A DNA stretch of 64,000 bases from Bradyrhizobium sp. SZCCT0148 (GCF_018129985.1 NZ_JAFCKT010000001.1:248001-312000); one strand, 5' to 3'. Shown: positions 28,774-38,200, counted from the stretch's first letter. The notes: generated by a model from the letters alone, not told the origin. Translations and numbers: made by a program.

Positions 28774-30135
28774 ATGCCCGCCTTTCCTGCCGCCACCACC
28801 GTGATCGATTCCCTGCTGTTCCGCGACGCCTTCGGGACGCCTGAAATGCGGGAGGTGTTTTCCGACATCGCGCTGGTCGCACGCTATGCCGAGGTCGAGG
28901 TGGCATTGGCGAAAGCGGAAGCGAAGTGCGGCGTGATTCCGCGGGAGGCCGCCGAACAGATCGCGGCGCGGACCGACGTCACGGCGTTCGATTTCGATCT
29001 GCTCAGGCAGGAGACCGACATCGTCGGCTATCCGATCCTCCCTCTGGTGCACCAGATGGTGAAGCAGTGCGGTGAGGCGGGGCGCTACGTGCATTGGGGA
29101 GCGACGACGCAGGATATCATGGACACCGCGGTGGTGCTGCAGCTCCGCGCGGCGCTGGAGATCGTCGCGCGCGATATCGCGGAGCTGCGCAAGATTCTCG
29201 CCGATCTTTCGAAGCGCCATCGCGACACGCCGATGGCTGGCCGCACCCATCTCCAGCAGGCGCTGCCAGTAACCTTCGGCTACAAGACCGCGATCTGGCT
29301 CGCCATGTTCGATCGCCACGCCGAGCGTCTGGCGCAATTAAAGCCGCGCGTGCTGGTCGGCCAGTTCGCCGGCGCTGCCGGCACCTTGGCCTCGCTCGGC
29401 GACAAGGGCTTTGAGGTGCAGGAGGCGCTCTGCGCGGAGCTTGGACTCGGCATTCCCGCCTCGACCTGGCACGTCGCACGCGACGGATTTGCGGAAGGCG
29501 TGAATTTTCTCGCCCTCGTCACGGGGTCGCTCGGCAAGATCGCGCTCGACATCATGATCATGGCCTCGACCGAATTCGCCGAGGTCTACGAGCCCTTTGT
29601 CAAGGGGCGCGGTGCCTCGTCGACCATGCCGCAGAAGCGCAACCCGATCTCGTCGGAGCTGATGCTGGCGGCGTCCAAGGCGGTACGCCAGCACGCCGGC
29701 CTGATGCTCGACGCCATGGTGCAGGATTTCGAGCGCGCCACGGGCCCCTGGCATGCCGAATGGATGGCGATCCCGGAAAGCTTCGTGCTGACCGCCGGCG
29801 CGCTGCACCAGGCGAAGTTCGCGCTCGCGGGCCTGATCGTGGACGAAGCGAAGATGAACGATAATCTCGCCGTCAGCCGCGGCCTGATCGTGGCCGAGGC
29901 GGTCATGATGGGGCTCGCACCGCAACTCGGCCGGCAGGAGGCCCATGACGTGGTCTATGACGCCTGCCGTCAGGCCAACGAAAAGGGCATGAGCCTCGCC
30001 GATGCGCTGTCTGCGGACACGCGGATCTCAAGCCGCATCGATGGTGCCACAATCGAGGCGCTCACCTCACCGAAAAATTACCTGGGACTCGCGCCCGCCA
30101 TGGTCGACAGGGTGCTGAAATCGGCAACGCGTTGA
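28774..30135 (+). CDS. Adenylosuccinate lyase/3-carboxymuconate cycloisomerase family protein (PcaB-like)
   Basis: The 453-residue protein belongs to the aspartase/fumarase superfamily. The signature SSTMPQKRNPISSE (about residues 281-294) with the catalytic Ser is intact, as are VHWGATTQDIMDTA (about 106) and GRTHLQQALPVTFG (about 155). This wording fits the PcaB/adenylosuccinate-lyase-like branch, whose members include 3-carboxy-cis,cis-muconate cycloisomerase and several amino-acid adduct lyases. No other protocatechuate gene is near, so PcaB activity is not assumed, and true PurB is usually in a purine context. An M29 aminopeptidase gene follows after 113 bp. Confidence 0.82.
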   Translation: MPAFPAATTVIDSLLFRDAFGTPEMREVFSDIALVARYAEVEVALAKAEAKCGVIPREAAEQIAARTDVTAFDFDLLRQETDIVGYPILPLVHQMVKQCGEAGRYVHWGATTQDIMDTAVVLQLRAALEIVARDIAELRKILADLSKRHRDTPMAGRTHLQQALPVTFGYKTAIWLAMFDRHAERLAQLKPRVLVGQFAGAAGTLASLGDKGFEVQEALCAELGLGIPASTWHVARDGFAEGVNFLALVTGSLGKIALDIMIMASTEFAEVYEPFVKGRGASSTMPQKRNPISSELMLAASKAVRQHAGLMLDAMVQDFERATGPWHAEWMAIPESFVLTAGALHQAKFALAGLIVDEAKMNDNLAVSRGLIVAEAVMMGLAPQLGRQEAHDVVYDACRQANEKGMSLADALSADTRISSRIDGATIEALTSPKNYLGLAPAMVDRVLKSATR

Positions 30136-30248
30136 AAACCAAAATGCGTGAAACCGCGTACCTTCCTCATGTCGCAAGGTGCTCGCGCACTTGCGTCCCG
30201 CGATGCTAGACTTAGATTGAATGAGAGACTTTCGGCAGAGGGCTACGC

Positions 30249-31505
30249 ATGACTGATCAGCGCAATTCCACCGCTCACATCGATCCCGTGAAACTCGACC
30301 GGCTGGCCGAGGTGGCGGTGAAGGTGGGTTTGGGCTTGCGGCCGGGACAGGATCTGCTTCTGACGGCACCCGCGATCGCGCTGCCGCTGGTGCGGCGGAT
30401 TGCCGTACATGCCTACAAGGCCGGCGCCGGTATCGTGACGCCGATTCTGTCGGACGAGGAGATGACGCTGGCGCGCTATCGTCACGGCCACGACAACAGC
30501 TTCGATCGCGCTGCCAACTGGCTCTACGAGGGCATGGCCAAGGCATTCTCGGACAACACCGCGCGGCTCGCCATCGTCGGCGATAATCCGATGCTGCTGT
30601 CGGGCGAGGATCCTTCCAAGGTCGCGCGCGCCAGCAAGGCGAATTCGATGGCCTACCAGCCCGCGCTGGAAAAGATCGTCAATTTCGACACCAACTGGAA
30701 CATCATCGCCTATCCGAGCCTGTCCTGGGCGAAGCAGGTGTTTCCTGGCGATCCCGAGGACGTCGCAGTCGGCAAGCTCGCCGATGCGATCTTCGCAGCA
30801 TCGCGCGTCGATCGCGAGGATGCGATGGGCAATTGGGCGAGCCACAATGCGGTGCTGCGCGAGCGCACCAACTGGCTCAACGGCCAACGCTTTCGCGCGC
30901 TTCAGTATTCGGGGCCGGGCACCGATCTCACCATCGGCCTTGCCGACGGCCACGAATGGGAGGGCGGCGCCTCGCTCTCCAAGAACGGGATCAGCTGCAA
31001 CGCGAACATCCCGACCGAAGAGGTCTTCACCACGCCGCATTGCCGGCGCGTCTACGGCCACGTCGTGAGCTCGAAGCCGCTCTCCTATCAGGGCACGCTG
31101 ATCGACAACATTGCGGTGCGCTTCGAAGACGGCAAGATCGTCGACGCCAAGGCTTCGCGCGGCGCAGAGGTGCTGAACAAGGTGCTCGACACTGACGAGG
31201 GCGCCCGGCGCCTCGGCGAAGTGGCGTTGGTGCCGCACTCCTCGCCGATCTCGCAGAGCGGGCTGCTGTTCTACAACACGCTGTTCGACGAGAACGCAGC
31301 GTCCCACATCGCGCTCGGCCAGTGCTATTCGAAGTGCTTCGTCAACGGCGCGCAGCTCACCCCGCAGCAGATCGCCGCGCAAGGTGGCAACCAGAGCCTG
31401 ATCCATATCGACTGGATGATCGGCACGGCCGAGACCGATATCGACGGCATCCTGCCAGATGGCAGCAAGGTACCGGTATTCCGCAAGGGCGAGTGGGCGA
31501 AGTAG
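30249..31505 (+). CDS. M29-family aminopeptidase
   Basis: The 418-residue metalloaminopeptidase belongs to the family of thermophilic aminopeptidases (AmpS/PepS/AmpT), which use two metal ions to release N-terminal residues. Conserved regions seen are the central NIPTEEVFTTPHCRRVYGHV (about residues 250-269) with the metal-binding Glu and active-site residues. Further on are GEVALVPHSSPISQSG, FYNTLFDENAASHIALGQCY and the terminal SLIHIDWMIG with His and Asp ligands. The length is normal. There is no signal peptide, so it is cytoplasmic. It follows the PcaB-like lyase on the same strand. Confidence 0.9.
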   Translation: MTDQRNSTAHIDPVKLDRLAEVAVKVGLGLRPGQDLLLTAPAIALPLVRRIAVHAYKAGAGIVTPILSDEEMTLARYRHGHDNSFDRAANWLYEGMAKAFSDNTARLAIVGDNPMLLSGEDPSKVARASKANSMAYQPALEKIVNFDTNWNIIAYPSLSWAKQVFPGDPEDVAVGKLADAIFAASRVDREDAMGNWASHNAVLRERTNWLNGQRFRALQYSGPGTDLTIGLADGHEWEGGASLSKNGISCNANIPTEEVFTTPHCRRVYGHVVSSKPLSYQGTLIDNIAVRFEDGKIVDAKASRGAEVLNKVLDTDEGARRLGEVALVPHSSPISQSGLLFYNTLFDENAASHIALGQCYSKCFVNGAQLTPQQIAAQGGNQSLIHIDWMIGTAETDIDGILPDGSKVPVFRKGEWAK

Positions 31506-31568
31506 GACTTCTCCACTCCGATCGGAAGCGCGATAGCAGACGCGTTCTTGTGACCATCCATCGAGACG

Positions 31569-31595
31569 CCCGCCACGGGCGGGCGCCTCAGGATG
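31569..31595. terminator. GC hairpin after the aminopeptidase gene
   Basis: CGCCCGCC and GGGCGGGCG pair around a short centre within the 160-bp gap between the convergent aminopeptidase and SUKH-like genes. It lies in a degenerate copy of a scattered intergenic repeat (CATCGAGACGCCCGC...CTCAGGATGAGGACGG). Confidence 0.45.
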
Positions 31596-31668
31596 AGGAC
31601 GGAGTGCGCGGCGATCGTTCAGCGGGCATTTATATGTCCATGAGACCGCTCGACCTCTGCCGGAACGT

Positions 31669-32223
31669 TCACGCCGCCGCGTTGCGCAGCATCGGATTGT
31701 TGTCGATGCTGAAACGGTTGAAAAGCGTCGTAAACGGGCTGCCGTCGGTGGCCCGCACGATGGCGTCGGACGCAGCGATCGCCTCGTAGAGCGCGCCGAC
31801 CGGATCGTCCGCCTCGTCCAGGTCGAGGCTCTTGCGAATCTTCTCGCGGGCTTCGTTGATCGCGTTCTCGTCGTCGAGCGTCGCCTCCAGCGCCTCCGCC
31901 GCACGCCGCATCTCCCCGAGGTCGCCGCCGCCCGAAAATTTGAGGACGTCGAGCCAATAGGGGCGGGCGATGACCAACTGGACGAACGCCTCGAACGTAT
32001 CGGCGATGATTCCGGCCCGGCCCTCCGACGAGACATAAAGTACATTCTGCGGCGGGAGCAACACGAAGGCGCCTCCGGAGCCGTCACGGCCGATCTGCCG
32101 GGGGGCCTCGATGCCGTCGATGGTGAACCAGGGCTCGTCGTCCGGCGCGAAGAAGACGTCGAGACTGACCAGCCAGGCGACGGCCTCATGGTTGGACGTC
32201 ACGACCTCGGGCGAGAGGGGCAT
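31669..32223 (-). CDS. SMI1/KNR4 (SUKH)-like protein
   Basis: The 184-residue protein looks like a SUKH-fold protein. The typical order is an acidic N-terminal part (DVFFAPDDEPWFTIDGIEAP), IGRDGSGGAFVLLPPQNVLY (the GSGG...F turn of the fold), VSSEGRAGIIADTFEAFVQLVI, then an acidic helical C-terminus. Bacterial SUKH proteins often act as immunity proteins to secreted nuclease toxins, but no toxin gene is beside it. Assignment is by eye only. The gene stands alone between the aminopeptidase and cupin genes, divergent from the latter. Confidence 0.55.
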   Translation of the reverse strand: MPLSPEVVTSNHEAVAWLVSLDVFFAPDDEPWFTIDGIEAPRQIGRDGSGGAFVLLPPQNVLYVSSEGRAGIIADTFEAFVQLVIARPYWLDVLKFSGGGDLGEMRRAAEALEATLDDENAINEAREKIRKSLDLDEADDPVGALYEAIAASDAIVRATDGSPFTTLFNRFSIDNNPMLRNAAA

Positions 32224-32459
32224 CGGCGTGGCTCCGTTTCAAGCTTCCGCGCACTTTGTCGCACCCCGGAAAAGATCGGTTCATGTGCTCGAATTTGCAG
32301 GGAAATCGCCGCGTTAACGCTTCGCGCCTGCAACTTACGGCTGATTGTCGGGGCCGGCGTAAGAAAGAATTAAAAACCGATGACTAGCGTTCCAAGCATC
32401 TTTGGAAACGATCCGGGCCGAGACCCGGCAATACTTTATTATATCCCCTGGGGCAGAAG

Positions 32460-32915
32460 ATGTCGCGTTCATTGATTGAAATCGGTAGTTGCAATGTTGA
32501 GCTCGAGCTGCGGCCGATCGAGCCGTCCTGGATCATCGAGGGCAATCCCGTGTCGCGCTCGCATATCCTGTCTACCAGTGCCGACGGCACCGCCTCGACC
32601 ATCATCTGGCAGTGCACCGAAGGCCGCTTCAACTGGTACTACGATATCGACGAGACGATCATGATCATGGAAGGATCGATCGTGCTCGAAAGCGACGGCA
32701 TGCCGCCCAAGCGCTACGGCCCCGGCGACGTGATCTTCTTCCGCGACGGTGCGCATGCCAAATGGCATGTCGAAGGCCACGTCAAGAAGATCGCCTTTTG
32801 CCGCAAGACCAATCCGGTGATGATCGGCTTCCTGATCCGCGCCGTCAACAAGCTCAAGAAGATCTTCGCCTTGACCGGCGAGCGCCGTCCGGCCTCCCTG
32901 CTGGGTGCCGGCTAG
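32460..32915 (+). CDS. Cupin domain protein (cupin_3/DUF861 type)
   Basis: The 151-residue protein has one cupin barrel. The first motif region is TIIWQCTEGRFNWYYDIDE (about residues 47-65), followed by TIMIMEGSIVLESDG and the second cupin motif RYGPGDVIFFRDGAHAKWHV (about 86-105). The layout matches the DUF861 group, which includes ureidoglycine aminohydrolase. Instead of the usual His-rich metal ligands in motif 1, only Glu and Asp are seen (no HxH), so metal binding is uncertain. The C-terminal tail is basic (RAVNKLKKIF). Its partner and substrate are unknown. Confidence 0.78.
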   Translation: MSRSLIEIGSCNVELELRPIEPSWIIEGNPVSRSHILSTSADGTASTIIWQCTEGRFNWYYDIDETIMIMEGSIVLESDGMPPKRYGPGDVIFFRDGAHAKWHVEGHVKKIAFCRKTNPVMIGFLIRAVNKLKKIFALTGERRPASLLGAG

Positions 32916-32954
32916 AGCATCCAACAACGTTTCAAGGACGCTTCCCAGCGCCAC

Positions 32955-32998
32955 GACGAAGAGGGGTCGGGATCAACATCCCGGCCCCTCTTCTCGTC
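32955..32998. terminator. Long bidirectional hairpin between cupin and amidohydrolase genes
   Basis: GACGAAGAGGGGTCGGGAT, loop CAAC, ATCCCGGCCCCTCTTC then TCGTC form a stem of about 16-19 bp with one G-T pair. It lies between two convergent genes and overlaps the amidohydrolase stop codon. Confidence 0.75.
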
Positions 32999-34049
32999 AG
33001 GACGGCAGCTCGAGCCGGTAGACTTCGGCTGCCGTCTGCGAGAACAGGGCCGTCTTTTCGGCCTCGCTGAACGGCGAGGCGATCCGCTTGAAGGCGTTGA
33101 AGATCACCTGGTAGCTGCACTGGCCCTTGTCCGGCGGGAAGTTGCTTTCGAACATCGCACGTTTCGGGCCGAACGCCTCGATGCAGGTCTCGACATAGGG
33201 CCGCCACGCCGTGGCAAGCTCCTCGGATGTCGGTGGTCTCTCGCGCAAATGGAAGTCGTAGCCGAGCAGGCACATGGCGAGGCCGCCGAGCTTCACCACC
33301 ACGTTCTCGCATTTCGCGATGTCACGGATCGAGGCGCACCATTGTGCAAACACCTCGTTGCGCTTTCCTGCGAAGCGGCCGACGCCGGCCGGGCCGCCGC
33401 AATGATCGAGCACGATGCTGGTATCGGGGAAGGCGCGTGCCAACGCGGCGAGCTCACCGATCTGCGGATGAAACAACCAGGCATCGAAGCTGAGGTCCAG
33501 CGGCGCGAGGCAGGCAAATCCCTGGCGGAAGGCTGCCTCCTGCAACAATCCCTTCGGCCGGGTCGCATACATGCCGGCGACGAGGGGATCCTCATCCCAG
33601 GCGGAGGAATGCCTGATGCCGCGGAAGCGGCCGTTGCCGGCCGCAATCTCGGCCTCCAGCACCCCCTTTACGGCGTCGCCGAGCAACAGATTGGCGTGGC
33701 TGACAATGCCGGCGCAGATCGCAGCCTTGCCGTAGCCGCCGCTCGCGCTCATCGCGGCGACGCCGTTGGCGAACTCGACCTCGCCGACGGGCCGGAATGC
33801 CTCCGGCCCGTGCGCGCGATACATCGAGCGACAGTCGACATAGACGGTCGCAATCACGTTGTGGCCGGAGGCGATGTCATCAGCCATCTCCTCGATCAGA
33901 TAGCGGTGCCCGCGATTCCACAGATGATGGTGGGGATCGACGATTGGCCGCGAGGGATCGATGATCTCCTCCTGATGCAGCGCGAGCCAGTCCTCGCGCG
34001 GCTCGACGAACAGCCCGCTCGTATTGGCGGGTACACTGCTTGCAGCCAT
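32997..34049 (-). CDS. Amidohydrolase family protein (fuconolactonase-like, amidohydro_2)
   Basis: The 350-residue TIM-barrel hydrolase belongs to the amidohydro_2 group, which includes lactonases for sugars and 2-pyrone-4,6-dicarboxylate and decarboxylases. The metal-binding start PIVDPHHHLWNRG is at about residues 35-47. Further ligands appear in IRHSSAWDED, SIVLDHCGGP and at the end ESNFPPDKG with the catalytic Asp. There is no signal peptide, so it is cytoplasmic. The GAGGGAG ribosome site lies 8 nt before ATG 34049. The substrate is unknown. No companion catabolic gene is adjacent. Confidence 0.82.
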   Translation of the reverse strand: MAASSVPANTSGLFVEPREDWLALHQEEIIDPSRPIVDPHHHLWNRGHRYLIEEMADDIASGHNVIATVYVDCRSMYRAHGPEAFRPVGEVEFANGVAAMSASGGYGKAAICAGIVSHANLLLGDAVKGVLEAEIAAGNGRFRGIRHSSAWDEDPLVAGMYATRPKGLLQEAAFRQGFACLAPLDLSFDAWLFHPQIGELAALARAFPDTSIVLDHCGGPAGVGRFAGKRNEVFAQWCASIRDIAKCENVVVKLGGLAMCLLGYDFHLRERPPTSEELATAWRPYVETCIEAFGPKRAMFESNFPPDKGQCSYQVIFNAFKRIASPFSEAEKTALFSQTAAEVYRLELPS

Positions 34050-34161
34050 CGGCGTTCGCTCCCTCGCGTTTGTTGTGAGGGGAGCCTAACATCTCATATC
34101 GTCCTGCAGCCGCGCGCGTTGTGCAACCGCCTCCGTCTTGGCGAGCACAGCGGTGCCTTGG

Positions 34162-34683
34162 TCAGCCCTTCCGCCGCCTCGCCTGCACGTCGACCATCAG
34201 CCGCCAGTCGGCCGCGGCGCTTGGCTTGGCCTCACCGAGCCAATGGAAGGAATCGGCGGTGATCTCAGTAAAGCTCCAGCGCGTCAGCTCGCCGGCCTCG
34301 GTCGTTCCCTCCTGCACGATGTCCTGTCCGTGCGGACGGCCGATCTGCTGGCGGAACACTGAGCGCGCGGGATCGAACCAGCAAATCCGCCATGCGGACA
34401 TGGTGGGATCATAGACCCGCAATGTCGTGCCGTACCAATTGCCGGCGATCGGAAAGGCCGGCGCGCCCGCGGGCCGCGGAATGATCCAGACGTCCTGGAC
34501 GGCGCGGCCCTGCAGCACCCAGCCGAAATGGATTTCGCCGGGGGCGGTATGCTTCGTCCCATCGGGACCGTGGGCGGTGACCTCGGCGTCCCAGTCACCG
34601 ACGAAGCGGCCGTAAAGCTGGAGCGCCGCGGCATGCTCCCGATTCGGGCCATCGGCGTGTAACAATCTCGCAAAATCGGTCAT
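34162..34683 (-). CDS. Conserved-looking protein with a lipocalin-like (DUF1579-type) sequence pattern
   Basis: The 173-residue soluble protein has a beta-rich pattern: GRFVGDWDAEVTAHGPDG, GEIHFGWVLQGRAVQDVWII, LRVYDPTMSAWRICWFDPA, LTRWSFTEITADSFHW. The F-x-G-x-W entry and the repeated strands resemble small calycin-fold proteins of the DUF1579 kind, but I cannot name a function. AGGAG stands just ahead of ATG 34683. It lies between the amidohydrolase and the MBL-fold gene, all on the minus strand. Confidence 0.65.
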   Translation of the reverse strand: MTDFARLLHADGPNREHAAALQLYGRFVGDWDAEVTAHGPDGTKHTAPGEIHFGWVLQGRAVQDVWIIPRPAGAPAFPIAGNWYGTTLRVYDPTMSAWRICWFDPARSVFRQQIGRPHGQDIVQEGTTEAGELTRWSFTEITADSFHWLGEAKPSAAADWRLMVDVQARRRKG

Positions 34684-34747
34684 GTCGATCTCCTCTCGCG
34701 GGAGATCAGCACCGAACGGCGACGGCCGGCTTGGAGAAAATTGCGCC

Positions 34748-35560
34748 TCAGACCCCGTCGAGGATGATTACCGTCGGCTTTGGCGGCAGCGCATCCCGCG
34801 ACATCCGGAACGACCGCCCCGAGCGCCGGTCGATCTCGAACTGCTGGCCGATGCGGTGCATGAAATCGTCGAGCGGGGTGGCAAAGCGGTGCATCGGCAG
34901 CACCACCGATGCGCGCAGCCGCTTGGTGATGTCGGAGATGCCGTCCAGGGACATGGTGTAGGTGCCGTCGATCGGCACCATCACGATGTCGAGCCGTCCG
35001 ATTTGCGCGAAATGGCTGTCGTCGAGCTTGTGATGGAGGTTGCCGAGGTGGCCGATGCAGAGGCCGGCGACCTCGAAGATGAAAATCGAATTGCCGTCGC
35101 GGATCATATCGGTGCCGGCATCGTCGCCGAAATAGCGGCGAATGTCGGTGGTGACGTTGCGGATGAAGGTGTCGCTGAGGCGCTCCGACACGATCGCCGG
35201 CTTGCCGTCCTCCCCCCAACCATGCAGCACGTGGGGAATGCGCCTGTCGGGGAACAGGGAGTAATGCGTGCTGTGGGCCCGGTTCATGGTGACGACGTCT
35301 GGCAACCGTCCGACCTGGTAGGCGCCACTGTAGTCGGTCGCGATGCGCAAGCCGCCGGGCGTGTCGAGGAAATAGGTGGAGTGGCCGGCATAGGTGATCT
35401 CGACTTCAGCCGTGCCGGCTGCCGGCCGAAAGGCAACCGGCGTGGCCCGCGGGGCCGCGTTGGCCATCGCCAGGCACTCGCTGCGCTGTGGCTGCTGGGC
35501 GAGGGCAGGTGTCAGGAATGCGCCGAACAGCGCCAGAGCCGCCGAAACCAGTCGCCGCAT
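34748..35560 (-). CDS. Secreted MBL-fold metallo-hydrolase (UlaG-like)
   Basis: The 270-residue protein starts with a signal peptide (MRRLVSAALALFGAFLTPALA-QQ). The mature part resembles UlaG-type metallo-beta-lactamase-fold hydrolases: ITYAGHSTYFLDTPGG, the metal-motif position TMNRAHSTHYS, IGHLGNLHHKL, and PIDGTYTMS. The usual HxHxDH here reads HSTHYS, so the second ligand set is degenerate (Tyr in place of Asp) and activity is uncertain. Start 35560 is preferred to an ATG 14 codons upstream because the signal peptide begins there. Confidence 0.78.
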   Translation of the reverse strand: MRRLVSAALALFGAFLTPALAQQPQRSECLAMANAAPRATPVAFRPAAGTAEVEITYAGHSTYFLDTPGGLRIATDYSGAYQVGRLPDVVTMNRAHSTHYSLFPDRRIPHVLHGWGEDGKPAIVSERLSDTFIRNVTTDIRRYFGDDAGTDMIRDGNSIFIFEVAGLCIGHLGNLHHKLDDSHFAQIGRLDIVMVPIDGTYTMSLDGISDITKRLRASVVLPMHRFATPLDDFMHRIGQQFEIDRRSGRSFRMSRDALPPKPTVIILDGV

Positions 35561-35651
35561 GGATCCGTCCCCGATGACTTCACGGCGAAGTCTAGCGTGC
35601 AATGCAGCGCCGCGCCAATGGGGTAGGATCGACAGCGCGTCCGTGTCGCAC

Positions 35652-37181
35652 CTATTGCTCGCGCTTCGGGCTGAACTTCCAGGTGATCGCGACGAGGCTC
35701 GCGGTGATCAGCCCGCTGACAAGGCCGGCGATCGGCAGAGCAAGTAGCAGCGCGGCGCTGGCCGCCCAGCCGATCGAGGAGAAGGCTTCGGCGAACGTGG
35801 CCAGCCGCGACGAGGTCTGGCGGCGGCGGAATTGGCTGCGCCGGGCCTGCACCCGGAACCAGAGCTGGATTGCGGTCGCGGAGGCCGCGCTGATAATGAT
35901 CGCGGCGCCAGTGATCGCAGCCTGGACCGGAGCGGCGAACGCGAGCGCGGCGAGCAGCGGGCAGAAGATGACGGCGATCGCGATCAGCACCACCTCGATC
36001 TTGGCGCGGATGACGCTGGATGGCGTCAGCGGCGCAGTCGCGACCAGGTCGGGGGCGTCCTCGCCCGAGATCGTCAGCCAGGCCAGCCCGCCGGCAAGCT
36101 GTCCAGCCGCCATCACCACGACTGGCGTAATCAGCGTCAGCGCCGCGGAGCTGTCGGCAAAATTGCGCCAGAGCAGCAAGGCCGGCGGCACCAGATAGAG
36201 CAGCTGCATCAGGGTCTGCGAGATCAGCCAGGGATCGCGCCAGAGCAGCAAGAATTCCTTGCGCCGCAGCGCCTGCTGCCGCGACCCGCCGCGGAACGGA
36301 CGCTCCTTCGCGCGCTTGCTGCCGGAGCTGCCGTAGGCCGCGGCATCGATCGCCGTGTCGGCAAAGCGGTGCGAGAAGATCGCCATGACGCTTCCCAGCA
36401 GCACCAGTGCGAGCGCGAGAAGCAGCAATAGCGCTTCGCTGTCGCCCATCGCCGCCCGCGCCGGCCACCACCAGATGCTGTCGACATCTGGGGCATGCGC
36501 GGCCACGCTGCGCGAGGTCAGGATCGTGAAGCGCGACAGCGTGCCGTAGGACATGATCGCGGCGACCTGGAGCGCGATCACGAAGCCGGCGCCGATGATC
36601 GCGGCGAGGATCTGGGCGATCAGGCGTGTCCGCGCCGGGCCGATCAGCCGAAACAACAGGATGGTGACGGCGATCGCGACTGCCGCGGCCGACAGGCCCA
36701 TGGCGACGACCACTCCGAACGCGCTGAGCCAGCGCGCGCCGCCGCCGATTACCAGCACGTCGATGAAGGGCGTCGAGAACAGCAGCGCAATCAGGGTGAC
36801 GGTCAGCGCGATCGCGGCGATGCGGACCGAGAACAGATTGGCGAGCGTCGCCGGCGAGGACATGATCAGGTCGAGATCGGCGCGGGCATAGAATACCCGC
36901 GTCACCGATTCGATCGCTTGCGACAGCATCAGGGTCCAGGCGAGGAAGATGGTCGCCGAGATCACGATCAGCGAGGATTTGTCGAGCGGCAGCTGCAGAT
37001 CGGCGAAGCGGCCGATCACTGCCCAGGCCGGCAAGTGCAGCAGTGCCGCAAAGCAGACCATACCGATGATTGCGGCGCGCGCCCGCTTGCGCCGTCCTCC
37101 GGTCATCATGGCGAACCATTCGCGCCAGGCGAGCCGAAGCTCGTGGCGCGCGAACCACGACAGCGCGGTTGCCGAGCTCAT
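35652..37181 (-). CDS. ABC exporter permease subunit (ABC-2-like)
   Basis: The 509-residue protein has about ten to twelve hydrophobic segments, starting around residues 36-58. Between the two halves lies a soluble stretch (about 280-315: KRAKERPFRGGSRQQALRRKEFLLLWRD) whose RRKEFLLLWRDPW is typical of ABC-2-like permeases of the DUF/ATPase pair type. It overlaps the ATPase gene upstream by 4 nt, so the two are translated together and surely form one transporter. Direction is probably export. The substrate is not evident. Confidence 0.78.
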   Translation of the reverse strand: MSSATALSWFARHELRLAWREWFAMMTGGRRKRARAAIIGMVCFAALLHLPAWAVIGRFADLQLPLDKSSLIVISATIFLAWTLMLSQAIESVTRVFYARADLDLIMSSPATLANLFSVRIAAIALTVTLIALLFSTPFIDVLVIGGGARWLSAFGVVVAMGLSAAAVAIAVTILLFRLIGPARTRLIAQILAAIIGAGFVIALQVAAIMSYGTLSRFTILTSRSVAAHAPDVDSIWWWPARAAMGDSEALLLLLALALVLLGSVMAIFSHRFADTAIDAAAYGSSGSKRAKERPFRGGSRQQALRRKEFLLLWRDPWLISQTLMQLLYLVPPALLLWRNFADSSAALTLITPVVVMAAGQLAGGLAWLTISGEDAPDLVATAPLTPSSVIRAKIEVVLIAIAVIFCPLLAALAFAAPVQAAITGAAIIISAASATAIQLWFRVQARRSQFRRRQTSSRLATFAEAFSSIGWAASAALLLALPIAGLVSGLITASLVAITWKFSPKREQ

Positions 37182-37927
37182 GCGGCTTCCGAAAGCGTCA
37201 CCAGCGTGATGAAGAGATCCTCCAGGCTGGTGTCGGCATGGCCGTTCTGCCGGCGCAACTCGGTCAGCGTGCCCTCGGCGACGAGCCGGCCCGAGGCGAT
37301 CACGCCGATGCGGTCTGCCATGCGCTCGGCGACCTCGAGAATATGGGTGGTCATGATGACGGTGCAGCCGGCGTGGACGCGCGCGCTGAGAAGGCCCTTG
37401 ACGTGGCGGGCGGAGACGGCGTCGAGCCCGGTCAGCGGCTCGTCGAGGATGATGAGGCGGGGATCGTGCACCAGCGCGCCGGCGAGCGCGACCTTCTGGC
37501 GCATGCCCTTGGAAAAGCCTTCGCAGCGCTCGTGCCGGTGCGACTCAAGACCGAGCGATGAGAGCAAGTCCTGCGCGACCGGCTCCGAGAGCGACGGGGC
37601 GATGCCCCAGAGGCCGGCGACGAATTCGAGATATTCGAGCGGGGTCAGCTTGTCGTAGATCATCGGTTCGTCGGAGACCCACGCCATCACCTGCTTGGCG
37701 GCGACGGGGCTTTCGAGCGCATCGATGCCGAAGATCGACACCGCGCCCGCGTCGGGACGCAAGAGGCCAGCAACCATGCGTAAAGTGGTGGTCTTGCCGG
37801 CGCCGTTGGGGCCCACCAGCGCATAGAATTCGCCGGCGTGGATGGTGAGATCGAGGCTATCGACCGCCAGACGGTCAAAACGCTTCGTTAACCCCTTTAC
37901 TTCCAGCGCCGAGCTGTCCGGCTTCAT
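37178..37927 (-). CDS. ABC transporter ATPase subunit (ABC-2 exporter type)
   Basis: The 249-residue ATPase has Walker A VGPNGAGKTTTLRM (about residue 40), signature FSKGMRQKVALAGAL (about 140), Walker B LIILDEPLTGLD and H-loop TTHILE. The FSKGMRQK form of the signature is typical of ATPases for CcmA/NatA-type exporters. Start 37927 (MKPDSSALEVKGLTKRF) places the domain at the N-terminus as usual; ATG 38017 would add 30 residues. The stop overlaps the permease start by 4 nt. Confidence 0.85.
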   Translation of the reverse strand: MKPDSSALEVKGLTKRFDRLAVDSLDLTIHAGEFYALVGPNGAGKTTTLRMVAGLLRPDAGAVSIFGIDALESPVAAKQVMAWVSDEPMIYDKLTPLEYLEFVAGLWGIAPSLSEPVAQDLLSSLGLESHRHERCEGFSKGMRQKVALAGALVHDPRLIILDEPLTGLDAVSARHVKGLLSARVHAGCTVIMTTHILEVAERMADRIGVIASGRLVAEGTLTELRRQNGHADTSLEDLFITLVTLSEAA

Positions 37928-38200
37928 GACGGCCACACCATCCGGTTTTGCATCGCTCGCGACAATGACCTGAAGATGTTTCGGCACCGTGAATCGCGCT
38001 GCCGCAAATTCCGTCATCCGGATTGGACTAATGGCAAGTCGCCGTGCAAGTCACCGTTTGTTGACAGCGCTGAACGGTTCAGGCTGAATTGGTTCCGGAC
38101 AAATGGCGCTAACGCGGCGAAACGACTGCGTAGCGACTGGACACAAGATGCGGCAAGGCGGTCAGAAGAGCCGTCGGTTGTATCGGGAGGACGCGCGTCA

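Noticed and set aside
28774..30135. Naming the lyase pcaB or purB
   Set aside because: The superfamily signature is shared by several enzymes, and no protocatechuate or purine genes are adjacent.
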